Assembly (NCBI GenBank): GCA_037783415.1
Contig: JAZGTN010000022.1
Coordinates: 2,542,001 to 2,606,000 of the forward strand
Direction of reading: 5' to 3'
From: Leptasterias polaris
Taxonomy: Eukaryota; Echinodermata; Asteroidea; Forcipulatida; Asteriidae
Length of the DNA stretch: 64,000 bases
Shown: positions 49,326 to 62,000 of the stretch, one piece after another
Position numbering within the stretch: the first letter of the stretch is position 1
Layout: the number at the start of each line of letters is the position of its first letter
Notes under the pieces: model-generated
Databases searched by the model: none
The model's input: only the letters and a program-made list of their open reading frames with translations
What the model was told of the DNA's origin: nothing
Position numbers and translations under genes: made by a program

Positions 49326-49522
49326 TGTTATCAATTTAATCGTTATCACCATTCAGGTCTAAAGAAATCACTTGATGATGTAAATATCTTTCCATGTTAC
49401 AATGAACACCAGATTGTCAGATTTTATTACTTGGTTCAACAAAAGTGCCAGACTGCTCTGTGTGTGTGTTTTTTTTAAAGTATCCCCCCCCCCCCAAAAA
49501 AAAGAGAAAAACTAGAATAATG

Positions 49523-49554
<32 letters not shown>

Positions 49555-50090
49555 TATTTGAAAGTAACTTGCGAAGAACAAGGTAACATTTTGAACACGC
49601 ACTTTCATTTTATTTTATTTTGATTTCACTTATTTATTAATTTTATTTTCATATCAATGTCAAATTGTCAAGAAAATATTGCTGCAATAATCACGCCCCC
49701 CCCCCCCCCCTCCCCCTTTAGACCTAAGATCATAACATATCCCTCTCGGTCTACAACAATCCGGGAGGATCAAGGTTTACGAATATCGCAACTTATGTAA
49801 AGACTGCTTTCATTTGCTTTTTGTTTTTACAGGTTTGTGTCAACCAGGAAACTAACATTTTATGTTCGGTGGCAGGCAAGTACAGCTTGAGTTAATATCG
49901 AAAGTGATACATTAACAATCAGTACTTCCAGGGAAGGGGTGATACCTTCACTTGGACAACAGGAAATCTCTACTGCGATTGTACTGGAGCATTCCTCTGG
50001 ACTGTTTGAGTTGTATACCGACTGTATGACCATTTTTCATTGTGTGGCCACCAAGTAGAAGAGCTTGACAAGGAAATCAAAAGCTTGAGA

Positions 50091-50095
50091 ATGGG
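50091..50095 (+). CDS. HOMER: Homer first coding exon (5 coding nt)
   Basis: ATGGG followed by GTGAGT. A at -3 and G at +4 give a good initiation context. Vertebrate Homer genes also start Met-Gly with an intron within codon 2, and the phase joins exactly to the GGAGCAACC start of the next exon. The 5' UTR lies to the left and may include 49850-50090. Confidence 0.75.
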
Positions 50096-53000
50096 GTGAG
50101 TTTTCAGTGTACAGTGTAGACGTGGTGTAGCGTTTAAAAAGACATTTATTACAGTTGGTTTTGATCAGAAGCAACACCCACCCTGTGCTTATTTGTTATT
50201 CAAAGTTACTGATTGCATAATGTTCCAATGCCTGTAAAAAATACATTTATACTCCTAGAACTATGAGGTTTGTTCCGCTATTGTCTCCACGAACCTCATA
50301 CAGTTATAGGTGTTTATGTAGTAAATTATGCTTAAAATGTAGTACCTATTTATCACAATTATGCACCTACAGTTCTGTCTTCGAACCGGATCTTGCCCAA
50401 ATTAGGCTTGATATGTCCTTTGTACTTTCAGTGAGCTTATGATTGTCTGAAAAAATTTGCTGCGCAAATTTGTTTTTCTCATTGTCATTCAGATTCTTTT
50501 AAAATCGGCATTGCCTTTTCGAAAACAAATAAAGCTGCTTCCATTTATATCATGTGACTGCTGGTTATCGTTGATCAGCGTTGCACACAGCATACCATTG
50601 ATTGCCAGCACACGGCTTGCATATTGTTGAAGAGACCAAACTGGTTAGTGGTTCTTATGTTGTAAATGGAAGCAGCCTTTGTCTTCGAAAGGCGATGCTA
50701 GTCTTTCTTTGTTTTACGCTGGTGGTTATGTTTTTCAATAAAAACAAAGAGGGAACCCAAAGATGTTGACTATTGTCAGTAACAGTTCCCAATGGGGTAC
50801 ATTGACTTTGACATTCCCCAGTGGGACTATTTACATTGACAGTCCCCAATGTGGGTATTTGCATTGACATTCCCCAATGGGACTATTTACATTGACAGCC
50901 CCCAATGTGGGTATTTGCATTGACATTCCCCAATGGGACTATACATGGACAGTCCCCAATGTGGGTATTTCCATTGACAGTCCCCAATGTGGGTATTTCC
51001 ATTGACAGTCCCCAATGGGACTATACATGGACAGTCCCCAATGTGGGTATTTCCATTGACAGTCCCCAATGTGGGTATTTCCATTGACAGTCCCCAATGT
51101 GGGTATTTCCATTGACAGTCCCCAGTGTGAAGGTTAGTATTTTGTTGTCATATTTGAAGGATATCAACTTACCTGTGTTAACATTCTGTAAGTATACTGG
51201 GTTAATACTACACGTTGTAACAGTGTATGGTGCAGATTGTAGATTCCTGTATACACAGCCTGGTAGCGTTTGGTTCATCATCCTTACACAATAATCAAGC
51301 CCTCAACTGTAAACAAATTTGAAAGAATAATTTATTGATTACAGGGTCACTTCTAGGCCTAGTCACTTTATTTCTGGAATACAACTAGTTCTTATTTCTC
51401 TGAATATTTAAAAAGGAACGCGTGATTAATTTGACAATTTTTCAGATTTTTTCTTTTGAAAGAGAAAAGTAATTAAAATCTAATACTTGTAAGCTTTCGG
51501 GATGAAAGTTTCTTGGTATGGAAAGAGAATTTTTTTGAGAAACTAATTTTGTCAAAATAGCAGTCCCATGATTTGTTTTGACTTTTCTTAGTATCAAGAT
51601 TTTCCTCCACAGATTCACTTGAAAGGAAAAAAAGAAAAGTGACATTATTGCATTACATGCAAGCAAAACATAGCCCTTGTTAAAACCAAACCTGTAGAAT
51701 TATATTTGTGTTATTAATCCTATCTACACTGATCAGTACATCAGAGTTTTTTGTATACAAAAAGGTCAAGATGAAACAAACTGGAAATTTGCCGGTTGTT
51801 TGTCAGTTTCCTTAATGGTAAATCTTCACAGCGAGGTGGTGGTTTTTGGAAAAAATTAGCAATGTAGTCGCTGAGACTGTGAGAGCAGGGAGTTGGGTAT
51901 GGTGTTCCATATGTGCCACTCCGTCGCCTTTTCAATTTTGTCTGTCGCCTTTTCAATTTTGTCCGTCGCCTTTTCAATTTTGTCAGTCGCCTTTTCAATT
52001 TTGTCCGTCGCCTTTTCAATTTTGTCCGTCGCCTTTTCAAAATTGAAAAGGCGACTGACAAAATTGAAAAGGCGACGGAAAGGAGTGGCACATATGGAAC
52101 ACCATAGTTGGGCCACCTCACATTTGAATGGACAGGGGAAACATCTTGCCCACTAATCCACTGATGCATTTGATACTCAATACATTTTGTGGCATGATGT
52201 ACCCCCACCCTCCTATCAAGTCTGTATTGTGTTCTGGGAATCTCAGGAATTCTTTTGATGATTTTTTTTATTTTATTTTTTTTTAAAGATGGGAACATTT
52301 TTTATTTATTTCAATTTTTTATATATATATATATTTTTTGGGGGACACCCTCTGCCACGTATCAGGCATGGTCTGGTGGAGTCCATTGATTTTACTTGGC
52401 ATCAAGCCAGCAGAGTTAATGGCAAAAAAACCCACCATAAGTAGGCCTACATGTAATTTAGAGCTTGTGGTTTTTAGTAGATTTTACTTTCCACATACTG
52501 AATGTAATCAGAAGAAGATAACTCTTGGTCTGCTTTCAATACTCAGACCTTCATATAAAACAAAACAAAGAAGGGAAAGTCAAGTCAACCTCAGCGAAAA
52601 ACAGTCTGTTTGTTTGATTGTTGTTGCTTGTTTGATTACTTGCTGATAAACCAATTTCCTCTATTTTCCTTTTTGTTCTATAAAAAAGAAAAGAAAAAAA
52701 ACAAAAAAAACAACATTGTGTTTCTGGACCAATAACATTTTTAGCTGCCTAGAAAGTAGAGTTTTTACTCAAATTTGGCAGAAATATCATTCATTCTTTT
52801 ATAACAAAACTGTACAAAGAATGATTTGGTCAAGTGATTTAGTTCAGTGAATGTGGTTGTCCATTGTGTGTCTGTATTGAGTTGGAAAAGATGATATTTG
52901 AGTAGAAACTGATCACATTTTGTGTAACATTATGCTATGATTTACAAGGGAAATCATTTTAAAGTGCTGTGTACCACAACGTATCGCATACAGGAAACCA

Positions 53001-56000
53001 TTATTGGTTTTGGCAGGGTACAGCTTGCTTTCAGAAAAGAGCAATTTGTAACCATTTTATCCCTAACCCTTGCACCACCATTACATACAGCTACTGTCTG
53101 CCGCGTTTGCCATTTCGGGGGTTAAATTGCACATTAAAGATTATGGTAAGTGTATCGCCTAAAATGTGCTCAAACATTGTATAAAACACAGGGATACTGA
53201 TTCCCAAAGTGACACAGACCAATATTATTGTGAAAATGGATGTCAGGTGAATTTGGTCAATAGTTTTGAAAACTGGTAGACAGTGGCAGATAACCTTTTA
53301 AAAAAACCTTAAAGGCAAAGTATACCTTTTGAGATATCGCCGAAAATCCTGAGCGAATATATCCACGCAGTAAGAATAATCTCTAATTTAGTAATAGGAA
53401 TACACAATCTGAGAAACGTTTCGGACAGAAACATTTCTCAGATTCAAATACGGGGGCATACAAACTTATATCTTTTTACATTAACCACATAATTACATTA
53501 ACCTCATTACTTTGAAGTGTAATGTTTCTCAAAATGCTTTTTACTATCGTAAGCTGCTGTACTTCTAACCAAGTAAGTTTTTTATTGCCATGAAATTTAA
53601 GAGTGATTACCAAACACCTTCCCTTTAAATACAGTTACATGTCTTTTGAAACCTAGACGATTTTAATTCTCTTGGCTGTTCTATTAAAAGCGGGGTGTAT
53701 TTTTGGTAATTGTCAAAGACCAGTATCCTCACTTGGTGTATCCCAACATGATGCTTAAAATAACTAACCTGTGAACGTTTGGGCTCAATGGGTCATCAAA
53801 GTTGCAAGAAAGTCATGAAAGAAAAAAACACCCTTGTTGAATAGAATTGTGTGCTTTCAGATGCCTGAGAAAGGCTTCATGCCTGAAACCTTTCTCAGAT
53901 TCAAATTTTGGGGTGAAAAGTTACCTCTTTCCAAGGTTTTAGCCAGGATTTGGTAAATGGGTGTCAAAATTTGCTGGAAATTTAAAAACTGGGTGTCCAA
54001 ATATTGTGCACTTACAATACATTTACTTGAAAAATTTCAGATAAAACAGGGTGTCCAAAAGACACCCAGACACCCCTCTGGCTAACACAATGCCTCTTTC
54101 TCTAAAACTACATTACATATCAACAGCTCTCCAGTGCTCTTTATTTTAACAAGTAAGTTTTTATGGTCATTATTTTTTGGAGTAATTACCAAAAGGTGTA
54201 CACTCCCTTTGAAGGTGCAAACATGTTTATTTTTAGCGATAAAGAAAGTTACAATCTTTAATCTGAAAGTTTGTTTTATTATAAACTTATTATTAATATT
54301 GAGAGTGTCCTAGAAATGTTTCTGAAAGTGAAATACGACAATGTACACACTGTACATTGTTAAACATGAAAATAAGTTGATAAGTAGGTCATCATGGCAT
54401 GCAGAAATCCGAGTGAAATCTTGACTAATTTATTTTGATAGATTGTTGACATTGTGAACACCTACATTTGTAATTTGACAACATTTTTATAGGTTTGTTA
54501 TAAACGACATATAAATTGTGCACATTTGTTGAAAACTAGGATTGAAATGATTTGTTACCTAGAATGTACTCTTTAAAAATTATAATGCATCTTTAAATAA
54601 AAACCTGCAGAGAAATTATAGGACTTTTAAAACTGTCACAAATCAGTTTGAGATCAAATTTTAAAGAAGAAATACGTCTCACCCAAAGGTTGTTCAGGAC
54701 TCCTGAGTCAACATCAACCCACGCAACAGATTTGAGCCGTTAAAAACAAGTTGTGGAATGTTAGATGATAGCGTTAGATGCAGAAAGAAATGTGTTTTTG
54801 AACCACAAAATGTAGTCAGCACTTTTCAGTCAACGTCTGGCTGACACACAAGCAACACAACACGAAAAAACAACTGATACTGACTACTCACACAAACTCC
54901 ACGGTTAATGAATAAAATCTCAACTTGGATGCTTTGTAATCAATGCACTAACCAAGAAAAGAAAATAAGAACAAGGTGGAGTTGTAAGACTTGGCGTCTT
55001 TTAGACCCTTCACATGTAATCCAGCGGTCTGAGGAAAGTAGTCCCGGGTCCCAACAAACCTGAGCACTGTGGAGGAAATACGTTGATTGGCAAACAGGAA
55101 GGACCCACAGGCTGTGAGGAAGTTCAACTTGATTTTAATGCTGACGCCATTTTATTTCAAACACACTTTTTTTTTTCTGTCATAAAAAAAGAAGAAGCGG
55201 AAAATATGTGTAAAGGCCTACCCTTGTTGTCAACCCATGCTTAGCGTGCGGTGACTGTAGTGTGTGCAGTCGAGTTGTGTGTTGGGACAGGAAACCCCAG
55301 TTATTTTGTCCACAGTGAAGACCAAGGAGGGCTGTATCTCATAGTCATAGACTTATAGCCCAGGCCGCATTTCACTTGGCATTGCATGCCTGGAGCGGTC
55401 TGGAGTTACGTGCTAGTGATCTGGCCACAGTGTGGAGTGATTTGCTCCAAAGTTTATAGATCCATGCCGATCTGCAACTTTGTGATTTGACAGGAGCTGA
55501 TGAAAGTAAACTCGTTACAGAATTTTAATAGCTGCAATGGGGACCTACATGTATGTATTCTTATTTTTCCAAGAGTAAAATAATGATATATTATGTACAT
55601 GGTACAGTATTTGTGTACATGTAAAATATATCTGTGGTTGCTCCTTTACTATAAATGTTAATAATACGTAGTTTTTTATACAGTGCTTTATCACACCAGA
55701 GGGTGTCTCAAAGTGCTCCTTAAGGTATGTGGAGCTATGTTCAAAATGTAAGAACATTTATTTATATCACCAAGGTGATGTGGCCAACCATGCAGCCAAC
55801 CATACCAGAAAACACTGGGGCAATCTCCTTCTCATAATGATAAGTGTACTGGGTTCTTTTACATGCATCACACAACACGACCTACAGCTTTACGTCCGTT
55901 GAAGCAGTAATGGTTAAGTGTCTAGTTTAAGGACACAAGTGTCAAGACCTGGATTGGAACCCACACTCAACTGATCACAAACAACAGAGCTTGACTCCAG

Positions 56001-59000
56001 TAGAGGACCAGATTTAGACATTTTTTCCATGTTGAGTCACACAAATTGCAAAAGTTTGTTTTATTGTTGATTCTTGTTTATTATGTAGTTATTCATGACA
56101 TATCCAAAATGGGACAAGAGTTTTGACCCAGAAGTGACCTAATTTGCATATTTAAATTAGGCGGTAATTTTCAAATTTCGAGGTCAATTATCTCTAAAAC
56201 TATTCATTTTCAGGACAAAAAGTGTATTAGAAGTGAATAGAAACCTGACCTTGTGAATCTAAAAAACATATTTATATACTCAAAATGACCTCTCTAAACA
56301 GCTAGGTCAAAGGTCAAGGTGCCAAAAAAGCAAAAAATGTGTTTTCTCCATTGATATGCATTATTACAGTGTGCTTGACCATTTGGCAAAGACACACCAT
56401 TTGATTTTAGTCAACAAATAGCAGGATTGATCATGTGTTTTTAGTCTAAGGAATTACAGGTCCATAGGTTTGACATGTTTTTATGTCATTAACAAACATT
56501 TTACTCCATTCTTTATGGTGAGCTATTTGTTAGTTTTCCTGAGGTAAAGGAAAGAAACTGCTCATATAATGTGGAAAAGTTTGCAAGTATAGGACACCCT
56601 TCATGCCCTTATTAAAAGCAAGGGGCACTGTTAGTTTGTTGTCTTTTGGTTATATCATGTACAGTTTGTGTGTAATTTTTCAATAAAACTTTGTGATTTT
56701 CATTTACATTACCAGCAACTGTCAATGCAAGATTATGTGGCGTGTCGTGGCCGAGCGGTTAAGAGCACCGAACTCAAGCTCTGGTGTTTCTGTTCGGCAG
56801 AGTGTGGGTTCGAGTCCCGGTCGTGACACTTGTGTCCCTGAGCAAGACACTTAACTATAATTGCTTCTCTCCACCCAGGGGTAAAATGGGTACCTGTGAG
56901 GGCAGAGATGGTTCTTGTGATTGATTTAGCCTAGTAGCGCATATATTGCAGCACAGGCTGTATACTCCCCAGGGAGCTGAGATGGTTTAAGGAATGAAAT
57001 AAATGGCCCAGTGACCAGGGGTAATAGTATACCTTGTTAGGCGCCTTGAGCATCCCTTGGGGTGGATATGTGCGCATTATAAATGTTGTTATTATTATTA
57101 TTTATTTATTATTAATACATGTAGAGGGTACATGTATACACTATACAGTTGAGGTTCCTAGATATATGTACAAAAACTGTCTCAAAATTTATTTAATGCA
57201 CATTTGTAAAAGTATAACTGGTTAGATGAAAATATCAACTTTTGAAGTTGTCATCACCATGTTACTTCAAATTTGACAAATTGACATCTGTTTATGATGT
57301 TAGCAAATAGTTTTATTTTATTTTATTGAAATAAATCTGGAAATGTACATAAGTCTGGCCCAATTTTCATTTAAACAAGAAGCATTCAGCACTCAAAAGC
57401 ATGTTTAGGGAACCTGACAGGAGTTTATTGTTTAGGGTTGGGCCACATTATATAAACAAACTTCCACATTGCGTCTGATATTCCAGTTCAAAACTATGCT
57501 ATCGTCAAAATTTAAATTGTCAAACACAACAAATTACTTCGCACCAAACAAAAATAATAATCGTGCTTACAGGCAGAAATTATGTCAGACCAGTTAAAAT
57601 CTCATGTATTGTATTATGCTTGTGACTGGTTCTCTGTTAATATATATTTTTTTAAATATATATTTTTAAAACCCCAACCTATACCCTTATTTTCTTGGTT
57701 TGTTTTGCCAAACCATCAGTGTTGTTGGAACACAGTTAATGTATAGTTATTGAATTAAGCCCTTTTCACACGACAAAGTCAAACTAGGGTCCTTGGTCTC
57801 AGGCGCCAGTTGTCTTGACCAAGGACGTTGGTCTCGCTCGAACACGACCTTTCACACACGGCGCAGAAACCAACGTCCCGTGTCTCAGAGCCTTCGTCTT
57901 TTGGGGTGTCAAAGGTCAACATTGTTTATGGTCCGTTTCACTGGTATCCGCACATCCAGCATAACATCGCAAATGCATGTGCTGTTTACCAATTATTTTC
58001 CCGCGCTGTTTGTGCGTGCGTCACTCTGTGTATACATACACTAACAGAATGTAGTCTGAAAAAAAGTCAGTGGCCTGACTTTCAACCCTAGCAGAGTTTT
58101 TCCTGAAGGCTAAAAAAAACCACCAAAACCAAACAAGGTTTTTAATTTTTTTTTTTTTTTACGATTGAGAAAGACTCTGCAAGGGTTAAAACTTCAGGCC
58201 ACCAGTATTTTTGTGGCAATTATACCATAGGCGTAGGTCATTTTTGGTTGGTTAGCAGTTTGCAAAAGCTAATTCTGTTTTCTCAGAATGCAATCTAATC
58301 TCTACAAAACAAAAGCAACACGCAGAGATTTAGAGCATTGTTTTGTGTGTACTATACTGCTGTGGTGAACAATGCACTGTAGATTTAGATGTACATTGAC
58401 ACAGTTGTTCAATTAAAATGAGCCACTTCCTCACAAAGAATATAAAATAACAGTTACTTCCCTTTTATAAAACCATAACTTGGATTACATCTTATAAAAT
58501 TCTACTCTTGGATGCTATTGTTCTACACATGATGTATGGCATAATAATAATATTATGGGAAGTGTGTGTACATGCATGTAGTATGATGAAGTTTGAGGGG
58601 GTTGAAAAAAATACATGTTCACAGATTTGAACATAAAGATGATAAAGATGGTATAAAGATGATTATGGTGATAAACTTCCTTTGCAATATATGTTTGCAT
58701 GAAATACTTTAGTTTTTAGAGAAAAAGGTAAAACATTTAGTTTGGATCTTGCAAGATTAAAACTCATTGCTTGAAAACAGTGAAAATATATATATATTTT
58801 CCCCCACTATTTTCTTGTGACTCTGATGACTGATTTCACTAACATTTTCACAGTTTTTTTTTTTTATAATGAGTATCCCTGGATTTACATCCAGTTTTAG
58901 TGAAAAAAAAGAAAAGAAAGGGCTTGTCACTCAAAAGTTGTTTTTTCTGGTACTGGACTAGAATTTGTTTCACAAGACCAGAATCAATTCTGAGAAGAAA

Positions 59001-62000
59001 AAGGAACTGTCCACACAGTTTTTTGTCATTCACTACATTAATAATAATAATAATATTTAAAATTTATATTGCGCCCCTTACATACAAAATGATCAAAGGC
59101 GCAGAACACATGTTAAAATGCACAGAATGGAAGAAAAAGATACAGAAAAAAGACTGGTCACCAGGCCAGTGCCCAAACCACAGTATGGGGATACGTCTGT
59201 CCCGCCAACAGAGAACTAAAAGTTATTACTTATTACAATTACATATAGGCCTATCCCTGCTGGCATCAGTAATGTTTTGACCTTTTCAGGAGACAGACAC
59301 CTCTAACCCTATCTATGCACAAAATGTAAACTAACTGGCAAGGCATAGAAGAAAGATAAACAAAAGACACAAAAGAACAGGGGCTGCCACAGAAAAAGCA
59401 AATGTAGTCAACATTTTACCAGAGGGATAATCTTACACTTCACGTAACAGAAGATTTATCTCATTATCACAATTATGCTTCAATATTCAATAGACTTGAA
59501 AGATATTTATCAGACTGAAAGTGAAAGTCAACATTTGGACATAATTTGTTTTTTATTAAAGATATTACACAATAAGGTATTAGTATTCAATTGAAGAACG
59601 CAAGACAACCGGACTTATTAAGTCATGAGGTTACTTTACTTGCCTGATGCTAAAAGCACTGGCCTCAGGTCTGCAGTCCAGTTTTAATTATTGAGCTGTT
59701 ATAGATATATGCAGTTACGATTTGTTGTGAGCACTTTTTTTCATGAGTTATGGAAATGATGGGAAATAGACTAATTCTTCTCAAGGACAAATCCATAAAA
59801 AGGGGGGTGGGGGGGGGGGGTGGCAATAGAAAGGAGGTAAACAGTTCAGTTTATAAAATTTGTGCTAAAGGGAAGGTATACGTTTGGTAATTACTCTTAC
59901 AATTCATGGCAATAAAAACTTAATTGGTTAGAAGTACAGCAGCTTTCAATAGTTTTAAAGCATTTTGAGAATCATTTCACTTCGAAGTAATGTGGTTATA
60001 TGGAAAAAGATTTTTTTATCCCCCAAAATTTGAATCTAAGAAACGTTACTGTCGGTCACGTTTCTCAGATTATGTATCCCATTTACGGATTATTCTTCCT
60101 GCGTGGACATGGCTCCGGATTTTTGGCGATACATGTTTCTTAAAAACGCTACCACCTTTTGAAATGAAATTTGTACAAGTTAGTTTTAGTGCCATGTATC
60201 TACATTTACATATCATTAAAACAACCGAACAGTTCCAAAAACTAAAGGTATGCATTCCCTTTAAACTATGAAGAAAGTTTGTTCTCACTTTGATTCTGGT
60301 GTTCAAAAACTTGTTGAGCAACAAGCCCCATAAAACTTCAAGCTCTGAAGGCATTTTTCAACAAAGTTTTCACACTGCTTTAAAAACAGCATACTTAGAA
60401 CAACAAATCAAAAACAATGTGTGATTAAAACAAGTAGGAGCAAATATTAGAGATGATTAAGCGATACAGTACAGTGAATCATATGCAGGCATGATATTTT
60501 GCCTACTTTATTCTAATTTCCGGATGTTCTTTCCCCTCAGAAAAATCAGCAAAATCTTTATTAAAATATCTAGACAAACATCTATAAAAGCCTAGATACC
60601 ATGTGTACATGTAGGTAAGCCCTAGTACTCAATAAAATTTGCTTACTTTTTTTCCCCAAGACATATTTATAAGGTAAATCATGACATTGATCATTAGCTG
60701 CGGCATAGAAACCTTAGTCAGAAGACTATAATCTCATTTTTGGCTTCTAGTTTCCTTATTCATGTAATGTGTGGTTTCTTTGATACATCATGTACATGTA
60801 CGTGTATAAGTTTGTTTTCAAATGCAGGTATCACATGATGGATCTTAGTTTTGATATTGCTGCAGTGGTTCAAAACATGCCGTAAACAGTTATAATTGGT
60901 CATTTTGCTTTCGTTTGACAAGTTGACTAATTTCAGCATTATGTCCGTGTTAAAAGGGAACCGAGATTCACTCATTAAGTCGTATTACATTTTCAAAGTT
61001 GAGCTACATATTGTTTTTCTCTTTTGCAGTTTGTCCATACATTTTATCATCTGTCCTTTCCTGTATTTAATTGTAATATCAACGTATTTGTCCTCACTGT
61101 ATAGAAAACTTGGAAACAGAAATGCACTTTGTATGTTCCTGTCCGATGTATAACTTTTTGAGAAAAAATGTTTATGATACCAAAATATATATTATTTATC
61201 CCCGATGCAAAAATTAACATCTATTAAATTGTTGCGGTACCCACTGCTAATGATTCGAACTGCCTCTAGCCATCGGGCTAGGCTCGGTGGTCTAGTGGTA
61301 AGACATCTGCTCTAGCAATGCAAAGGTCGTGGGTTCGAATCCCCCCCAGTGATTTGCCTGTGGATTTTTTTTCACAGAACTCGGGTAAGTACTGAGTATA
61401 CAGTGCTTAACCCAAATCGGTGTAAGGGTAAACAACAACAAAAATATATTATTTATGGTACTGTTTGTAAAAGTAATGCTGAATTTACCATGTTGTCACA
61501 AAGAGACAAATTTTTTTTTATGACCTCTAAGAAAAAAGGTATTGTGTATTGCTAGTAGACAAGTTTCAAATAATTAGTTTAACATGGGTGCTTTTTGCTA
61601 ACTCCTATGTCATGATGTAAACAGCAATTTGTATTATTTTATACACAGTTGTAACCCTTCCCCAGGGTATTGGGTAATGTTCCTTTTGGAATAAAACATG
61701 AAATCAAATTCACACAATAGTTCGGATGGTATTTATGTACTTATACATCGCACTGCCGTTCATGCACCATACATGTACATGTTCAGTGCAAGGTTTTTTT
61801 CTTTGATTTTTTACAAGTTCCATTATTAAACTAACAGTTGTACAAGTTGGCTTTCTTGTTCATTGACCCATTTCTTGACATGCAACACACTTTACATGTG
61901 TACAGTATAGATAGTTCCCAGTAGACGCCATCTTTACGGGCAAATCGCATTTTGGCTTGCAGGCGCGTCAAGTGCTCAAATTATTAACGCAGCCGCGTCA

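Larger units (their letters stand above)
45720..50090. other. Divergent intergenic region between ARNT and Homer
   Basis: Both genes start outward from here, so both promoters should be within it. No TATA box stands out. Around 46300-46520 and 47040-47120 the sequence is richer in CG dinucleotides (GGTGGCGGGACGAACG on the minus strand). Features seen are a possible alternative ARNT start (47018-47039), two tiny palindromic insertions (48115-48151, 48906-48948) and an inverted repeat at 49139-49325. A C-run and a 34-A run lie at 49486-49550. Confidence 0.5.

Noticed and set aside
50800..51125. CRISPR-like array
   Set aside because: Units are contiguous tandem repeats without unique spacers, in an animal intron. 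It is a minisatellite.
51741..52298. 185-codon Lys/Arg-rich protein on the minus strand
   Set aside because: The repeated LKRRRTK part is the 21-bp tandem array translated; the other strand gives equally long frames.
57770..57930. GACCAAGGAC/GTCCTTGGTC inverted blocks as a gene feature
   Set aside because: They look like a short degenerate inverted repeat; copies elsewhere in the window were not found, so no family call is made.
61276..61352. tRNA-Glu/Gly-like gene
   Set aside because: No matching acceptor stem is evident, and the 3' body is shared with the reversed copy at 42757-42935.
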